Of a stretch of DNA of 64,000 bases, positions 59,135-64,000 are shown piece by piece. A program made the position numbers and the translations under genes. The stretch's first letter is position 1. Every line of letters starts with the position of its first letter. Below the pieces are notes generated by a model that was not told the DNA's origin, did not search any database, and saw only the letters and a program-made list of their open reading frames with translations. This stretch comes from Diphasiastrum complanatum (taxonomy: Eukaryota > Streptophyta > Lycopodiopsida > Lycopodiales > Lycopodiaceae): positions 13,192,721-13,256,720 of the forward strand of contig CM055097.1 in assembly GCA_029204225.1 (NCBI GenBank), read 5' to 3'.

Positions 59135-60643
59135 CTAGTTTAGCTTCGTGAGATCGACAGTGATTGACCCTGCAGTGGTGCTTAGGGACAAAGCAGCTTC
59201 TGCCTTTAATCTTGTCATTCGCTCCTCCTGTAGATGTTTCTGGAGCGCGACATTATGTTGATTTGCAGCCAAAAGTTGCTGCTTCAAAGAATCGTTTTGA
59301 GTCTGAAAATTGTCAGACTTGGCTTGAATCGCCTTATTGGTCTGCTTCAAAGAATCAGCTTCCTTTATTAAAGTCCGAAGCTGTGTTTCGAGAGAACGAT
59401 GTTGTTCGATCAGCTTCGTGTTGTCTGATTCGAGCGAATCGATCTTCTCGAAGGACTCCTTCAGAGAGTCGAGTGATTTCCTCTCTGAGGTGATAAGCTG
59501 CATTGTGAGTTGACGGTGGTACTTGTCGAACTCATATACTTCAGCCACAAGGTTCTTGGCTTTCTCTGTCATGGATCGAAACCACTGAGGCTGGTCGTCT
59601 GGTTCTTCGTCATCTGCCACATGTGCCCCAGTGTCGCCTTCAGCAGCTATGCGTCCCTTGTCTGATGTATCAGACTGGGTTGCGTCATCCTCAGAGCTGG
59701 ATGCGCTCGGCTGCTTCTGAGATGTGGAAGCAAATGCTGGCTTTGAAGAATCCACAGCAGCAACAGCTCCATCGGTTTCCATTGCCACAGCTTCACTCTC
59801 CATAGCAGTGGTGGCTGCTACTTCGACTGCTGGTGCAACATCAACTGGAACCGGAATAGGTACAGAAAGAATGCTGGAAAGATCTATTGGCTTGGGAACC
59901 AACAATCTTCCTGTCAGCATGGTTTTCTCTTGATCGTTCAATATGTCAAAATTAGCGCAGAGTCGAGATACATGGGCTCCAACTCCAGGAAACTTTTGGT
60001 GCTTAATCCAGCGCAAAAAGGCTTTGTATGTGATAACGCCGAAGCACAATGGATTACCCGCAAGAGCATCTAATATATACCCAAAATTTTGAACTGAAAT
60101 GGTGGCATCCGCATCCGTCAAAAAGATTGCTTGGTTTGCATATTTACAAAACAACTTGAATGTTGTATCTCGGATCATAGAGATTTTGTACCCCTTCGTG
60201 GGTACGAAACAATTGCTTAAGAAGTGGGCAGCTTCGTCCACCGAATCTTTGTTAATTGAAAGCAGCTTCCCATCCAGAGGTAATCCGAGAGCTGTGCAGA
60301 ACAGGTCTTCAGTGATAGTGAAGAATTGGCCTCGTACGTGAACTTTGAAGTCCACCTCCGAAATTGAATGGATGGAGTTCACGAATTCAGTACTGCCTTC
60401 AGCGAGGATGATGGAGGGGTCCACTTTCAAATCACCCAACCTGCATCGATCCAAAAAGGACTGGATGGATGCCAGGCAGATTCCTGCGCGTGCTTTCCAA
60501 ATGATATTAGAGCTCAAAACTGATGCGGAAGCCATTGTTCGAATGTTTAACGATAGCCACCAATACTTGGCAGTCAATATCTTATTAACTGTATTCTTCA
60601 AAGCAAAATGTCCACCAGCATCTTTTGAGTGTAAGGCTTTCAC
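59135..60643 (-). CDS. Integrase zinc-finger stub fused to a long unknown ORF (extra ORF 1)
   Basis: 502 codons. The first 32 residues (LHSKDAGGHFALKNTVNKIL, then KYWWLSLN) are the beginning of a gypsy integrase H2C2 finger, with the His pair but no CX2C. The frame then switches to an unrelated protein from a Met at about codon 37 (ASASVLSSNIIWKARAGICL): an N-terminal domain of about 230 residues containing VHVRGQFFTITEDLFCTALG and SLLRWIK-like helices, weakly like the 'putative plant transposon protein' domains; an Ala/Val/Pro linker; an acidic stretch; and a coiled coil (about residues 350-480). No integrase catalytic core is present between RNase H and the LTR. Confidence 0.7.
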   Translation of the reverse strand: MKALHSKDAGGHFALKNTVNKILTAKYWWLSLNIRTMASASVLSSNIIWKARAGICLASIQSFLDRCRLGDLKVDPSIILAEGSTEFVNSIHSISEVDFKVHVRGQFFTITEDLFCTALGLPLDGKLLSINKDSVDEAAHFLSNCFVPTKGYKISMIRDTTFKLFCKYANQAIFLTDADATISVQNFGYILDALAGNPLCFGVITYKAFLRWIKHQKFPGVGAHVSRLCANFDILNDQEKTMLTGRLLVPKPIDLSSILSVPIPVPVDVAPAVEVAATTAMESEAVAMETDGAVAAVDSSKPAFASTSQKQPSASSSEDDATQSDTSDKGRIAAEGDTGAHVADDEEPDDQPQWFRSMTEKAKNLVAEVYEFDKYHRQLTMQLITSERKSLDSLKESFEKIDSLESDNTKLIEQHRSLETQLRTLIKEADSLKQTNKAIQAKSDNFQTQNDSLKQQLLAANQHNVALQKHLQEERMTRLKAEAALSLSTTAGSITVDLTKLN

Positions 60644-60735
60644 GACCTTTTTAATGTCTTCAGTTTCGATACATCTTCGTAGTTGATGGTCAGCACCAAG
60701 CTTGTACAGAACATTGTTAATAATTGTATAGGGTG

Positions 60736-62056
60736 CTACCTTATATTGAAAACTGTCTTTTGCTCCAAATCGTAACCATCCGGATATATCTGATCCTTAA
60801 GATAAATAATAATATCAGAATATAACGAATTTGTAGATGAAATCTCGAATAAATGTTCGTCTGGAAAATCGTCATTGATAGGGTCTTCAATTTTTCCGGT
60901 GCTGAGTCGTGATAGATAATCAGCATTCGTATGATATTTTCCTTGACGAAGCTCTACTTGATAAGTAAATTCTTGCAGAAGTAGAACCCATCGAGCAATT
61001 CGTCCTGATAGATCTCGTTTATTTACAAGATACTTAAGAGCATAATGATCCACATGAAAAATAAATGCATATCCCAGCAAATAATGCCGAAATTTTTTAA
61101 CAGTGAAAATCATGCCAAGTGCTTCCCTTTTTGTAGTTGAATAATTCTTCTCTGATGCACTGAGCTGTCGACTCACATAGTAGATGGGATGATCCTTCTT
61201 TTGGTCGTCCTTCTGGCTTAGACAGACGCCGATAGCAAATGCAGAAACATCCACATAACTGTGAAATAAAAAAGCCCAGTTGGGTGGTCTCAGAATAGGA
61301 GCATTAATCAACCTTTGCTTAAGATCTTCGAATGCTTTTTGTTGTTCATTCGTCCACAAGTATTCTACTTGTTTCTTCAGTAGATGTGTAAGAGAGGCAG
61401 CAATAGAAGCATGATTTTGAATGAATCTCCTGTAATAGCCAACATGTCCTAAGAAAGCTCTTAGTTCACGTAAATTTGTTGGTATCTGTAATATTCCTTC
61501 TTTCATACCAAAAAAACATTTCTCTGGATGAAGAGATAAACAAGTATCTCGACATCGTTGCAAAGTTAATTTCAGCTTCTGCAAGTGTGTCTTTATATCA
61601 CTGTATACACAGAAATCATCAATAAATATTTCAAGAAAAGTTCTCAGGAAGGCAGCGAAGATTAACATCATAATTCGCTGAAAAGTCGCTGGAGCGTTAC
61701 AAAGACCAAAGGGCATTTTGTTGTAGGCATAAGTGCCCCAATCCATAGTGAATGTGGTCTTTGAACGATCCTCCTTTCGCACTCCAACCTGATTATATCC
61801 AGAAAAGCCGTCACAGAAACTGTAACGCTCTTGACCAGCAACTTGATCTAGGATGGAATCAGTGAAAGGCAGAGGATGATGGTCCTTCCTTGTGGCAGCA
61901 TTGAGTTTGCGGAAATCCTGTCTTCTTCTTTGGGACGACAACAATGGGTGAAACCCATTCACTACTTAAGACGGGATAGATTATACCTGCCTTAAGGTGC
62001 TTGTTAAGTTCGTCCTTAACCATGAGAGAGTACTTAGGATTGAGACGATACTATCT
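60736..62056 (-). pseudogene. gypsy reverse transcriptase / RNase H
   Basis: RT blocks: RKLNAATRKDHHPLPFTDSI, YSFCDGFSGYNQV, MPFGLCNAPATFQR and FIDDFCVYS (catalytic IDD). Then connection and RNase H: LRAFLGHVGYYRRFIQNHA, SYVDVSAFAIGVCLSQKD, YSTTKREALGMIFTVKKFRH, VDHYALKYLVNK and NADYLSRL. The longest frame runs 60736-61962; the N-terminal RT (KDELNKHLKAGIIYPV; VVVPKKKTG) continues upstream in another frame, so there is at least one frame change near 61925, plus stops near 62050. Confidence 0.92.
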
Positions 62057-62596
62057 CTATCGAATAGGTAAAGCATCTTCCTTAAGATCAATTCGGTGCT
62101 CTCCAAATTCTGCAGGTATACCCTTCAAATCGTCGAGCGACCAGGCAAAAACGTCTTGATACTCCTTCAATAGTTCAGTGAATTCCACTAACTCCGATTC
62201 TCCAAGTGACTTCGAAACATGCACAAATCTGCCAGGTGCAAGTTCAATCAGTTCAGTAGAATCTGGTAAAATGATACCTTCTGTCATACTGGCCTTGGTA
62301 TGGCCATGAATTTCACGCATGGTTGACTCCACAGATGTTTTCTTGTCGTCAACCTGGTTCTTGTTACCAAATTCGTGTTCAGATTCATCACTCGAATCGT
62401 TAGACTCTTTCGAGTTCGTGTCTGCAACATTAATTTCTTCATACAAAACATCCGCTTCAGCATCACAGGCATCGAAGAATTCTTCGTCATCAGCATTCTC
62501 ATAACATTCAAAGTACTGCACTTCAATATCAGATCCATTGGGAAAAATATTCAAGGCATACGAAGATTCTTCTGATGTAAAGCTGGTATCGGACAA
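62057..62596 (-). CDS. gypsy linker between protease and RT
   Basis: 179 codons, very acidic at first (EEFFDACDAEADVLYEEINV; NDSSDESEHEF), ending in FTELLKEYQDVFAWSLDDLK and PAEFGEHRIDLKEDA, the segment that precedes RT in gypsy polyproteins. It leads into the RT frame across stop codons. Confidence 0.75.
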   Translation of the reverse strand: MSDTSFTSEESSYALNIFPNGSDIEVQYFECYENADDEEFFDACDAEADVLYEEINVADTNSKESNDSSDESEHEFGNKNQVDDKKTSVESTMREIHGHTKASMTEGIILPDSTELIELAPGRFVHVSKSLGESELVEFTELLKEYQDVFAWSLDDLKGIPAEFGEHRIDLKEDALPIR

Positions 62597-62701
62597 AGGA
62601 GTTTCACCTTCATAATTGTCACGACTCCAGGTTATGATTTGTTCTGCTGGCTTACCTCGGTTATTGGTCTCACCAGTCTGAAATCTCAGCTCTCTGGATT
62701 T

Positions 62702-63178
62702 TCAATGTACACTTGCGTTTGATTGATAAAGCCAAGGTCGTCCAATCAGCACAGAATAGGCTGACAAACCGAGTGGTTTGATAACAATGAAATTCCTTGT
62801 GAATGGCTTGGCTTGAATGTAGACAGTGACATCCTTCAGTTCTCCAACAGGTTTTCGTCGTGTCGAATCAGCTAAGTTGATGTTTCGCTGTGTCGGTTGA
62901 ATGTCAGTCAGCCCCAGAGCATGAGCTGTGTCTTCTGTTATTATATTTACACTGGAACCAGAGTCAATTGGCACTTTTTCGATCAGGCATCCCGCAATGG
63001 TAATATCAATCTCAGGTGCACCGAGATCACCTAAATCGATAGACAAAACACCAGCATCTGGCAGAGAAACGTTTTTCTTCTTTTTGAGCACAGAAAGACC
63101 TTTCAGTTGCTTTCTGTAATAAGTGTTATCTGCTCTGCACAACAGCATCAGTCGCAGCTTTCGCTTTCGTGTCTGCAA
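62702..63178 (-). CDS. gypsy aspartic protease
   Basis: Minus-strand frame with PIDSGSSVNIITEDTAHALG (catalytic DSG and following strand), then the flap-like TRNFIVIKPLGLSAYSVLIG and RPWL, the usual end of plant gypsy proteases (LLGRPWL). It follows the zinc-knuckle region and precedes the acidic linker. It ends by TGA or TAA at 62702. Confidence 0.88.
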   Translation of the reverse strand: MQTRKRKLRLMLLCRADNTYYRKQLKGLSVLKKKKNVSLPDAGVLSIDLGDLGAPEIDITIAGCLIEKVPIDSGSSVNIITEDTAHALGLTDIQPTQRNINLADSTRRKPVGELKDVTVYIQAKPFTRNFIVIKPLGLSAYSVLIGRPWLYQSNASVH

Positions 63179-63190
63179 CAGCTGGTGTTG

Positions 63191-64000
63191 CTACATACTG
63201 ATATTTGGGTCGCGGCTTCTGCGGCTGAGGGCAATCAGGATACTTGTGGCCAGGCTCTCTGCAATTCGAACATAATGGTACATAACCAATCGGCTTTCGC
63301 AGTCGAGGACAGCTAGGAGAAAAATGTCCCGGCTCTCCACAGTTGTAGCAGTTGCCCGAAACTGGTTTAGTCGTAGTTTGAGACTTCGTTGGTCCAACAA
63401 ATTCAGGAGGATTATGCCTTCTTGGTGCGAACTTGGGTCTGTCCTGCTGGGCTGATGCTGCAATACCGTGTACATAGTTAGTAGTCGCATCATTTTGAAA
63501 AATAAAAAGTACCTCCTAGGCAGGATCTTCAATGTATTTGACATTCACAGTAGTGCAGTCTTCCTTAGTGTGTCTAGAAGTTCCACAATTCGTACACCAC
63601 ATTCTTGAGTTGGAAGAAGACACTTTTGGTCTTTTATCTGCAACTTCAGAGATCTGCACTTTCAAGTCATTAAACTTTTTATTAAGGTCAGCCATATTAC
63701 TCTTCCAAAGCTTTTCAACTTTAGAAGTTGACGACTTATCCTCGACAACTTTCGTGTCGTCCTTTCATTTAATTCGTCGTTTATTCTTTCTCTCTCCTTT
63801 GTCAACTTCTGATTCTGATGAATCGCTGCTTTCAGATTCCGAGCTTGAAGAACTGGTACATGAATCAGAATCTGAATCTTCATCGCTGTCACTAGAATCA
63901 ATCTTCAACTTTCAAGATTTCTTCGTCGATCGTCGCTTTCGTGCTAGTTTCGAGGTCTCGAAATTTTTGGCACTAGCTATTACTGCTGCTAAGGAGGTCA
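63191..64000 (-). pseudogene. gypsy gag C-terminal part with three zinc knuckles, cut by window edge
   Basis: On the minus strand, CTNCGTSRHTKEDC (about 63555-63605), CYNCGEPGHFSPSC (about 63310-63355) and CSNCREPGHKYPDC (about 63230-63275) are CX2CX4HX4C knuckles. Towards 63.66-63.9 kb comes an acidic/Ser-rich then Lys-rich stretch. Several frame changes are needed, so it is degraded. The start of gag and the 5' LTR lie beyond 64000. Confidence 0.85.

Noticed and set aside
59164-60686. Plus-strand ORFs opposite the gypsy extra ORF
   Set aside because: They are antisense shadows of the 502-codon minus-strand frame, which has the coherent coiled coil and composition.

Overview
The window looks like intergenic and intronic DNA from a large, repeat-rich land-plant genome. 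Support: Ty1/copia and Ty3/gypsy elements with initiator-tRNA-Met-type primer sites (TGGTATCAGA...), plant L1-type LINE sequence, long GA/CT microsatellites, and one conserved nuclear gene whose short exons are spread over long introns. The unusual gene content makes a seedless plant (fern or lycophyte) my guess, but nothing in the sequence proves the taxon. No rRNA, tRNA or CRISPR was recognised.

Layout. 0-11 kb: small spliced gene relics of unknown function, including two diverged copies of one gene family (+ near 5.4 kb, - near 9.6-10.0 kb) on either side of a decayed copia pol (5.8-8.0 kb). 11.1-12.7 kb: a tandem array of roughly 430-480 bp units with 11 G-boxes (CACGTG) and about 16 copies of a CGCTTGA-GATATC motif, ending in a TATA-like box 0.3 kb upstream of a divergent histone H3-like reading frame (12.8-13.5 kb). 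That frame has a short tail and a C-terminal extension, and is cut by a copia LTR at 13527. 14.7-15.7 kb: a Cys/His-rich minus-strand ORF pair. 16.25-16.42 kb: a long hairpin. 16.78-18.65 kb: a foldback-like element with 24-bp perfect terminal inverted repeats and about eight palindromic subunits.

18.7-27.9 kb: a spliced, degenerate gene that combines a ParB-like domain with a beta-type (motif IV ... motif I) DNA N4-cytosine/N6-adenine methyltransferase domain, an architecture familiar from bacteria and phages. A 5.2-kb copia element with both LTRs and a perfect GTCAG target duplication sits inside one of its exons. 27.9-31.2 kb: a copia integrase relic and the 3' end of a LINE.

32.95-40.88 kb, minus strand: seven exons of an AATF/BFR2 (Che-1) homologue, a ribosome-biogenesis factor. 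Exon phases agree throughout and I see no disabling change. Its introns hold a copia relic and microsatellites. It is the only clearly healthy host gene here and is 5'-incomplete in my reading. 41-47.7 kb: mostly unassigned sequence with small copia traces.

47.7-64 kb: stacked Ty3/gypsy elements. A plus-strand RT/RNase H relic is cut by a minus-strand chromovirus-like element with recognisable LTR ends (48967-53510); next comes a minus-strand gypsy pol with an RT deletion; then a third minus-strand gypsy element whose integrase stops inside its N-terminal zinc finger and is followed by three coiled-coil-rich ORFs before a candidate 3' LTR. The third element runs off the right edge.

Most interesting: the ParB/methyltransferase gene, the H3-like fusion with its G-box array, the gypsy element with integrase replaced by new ORFs, and the foldback and hairpin loci.
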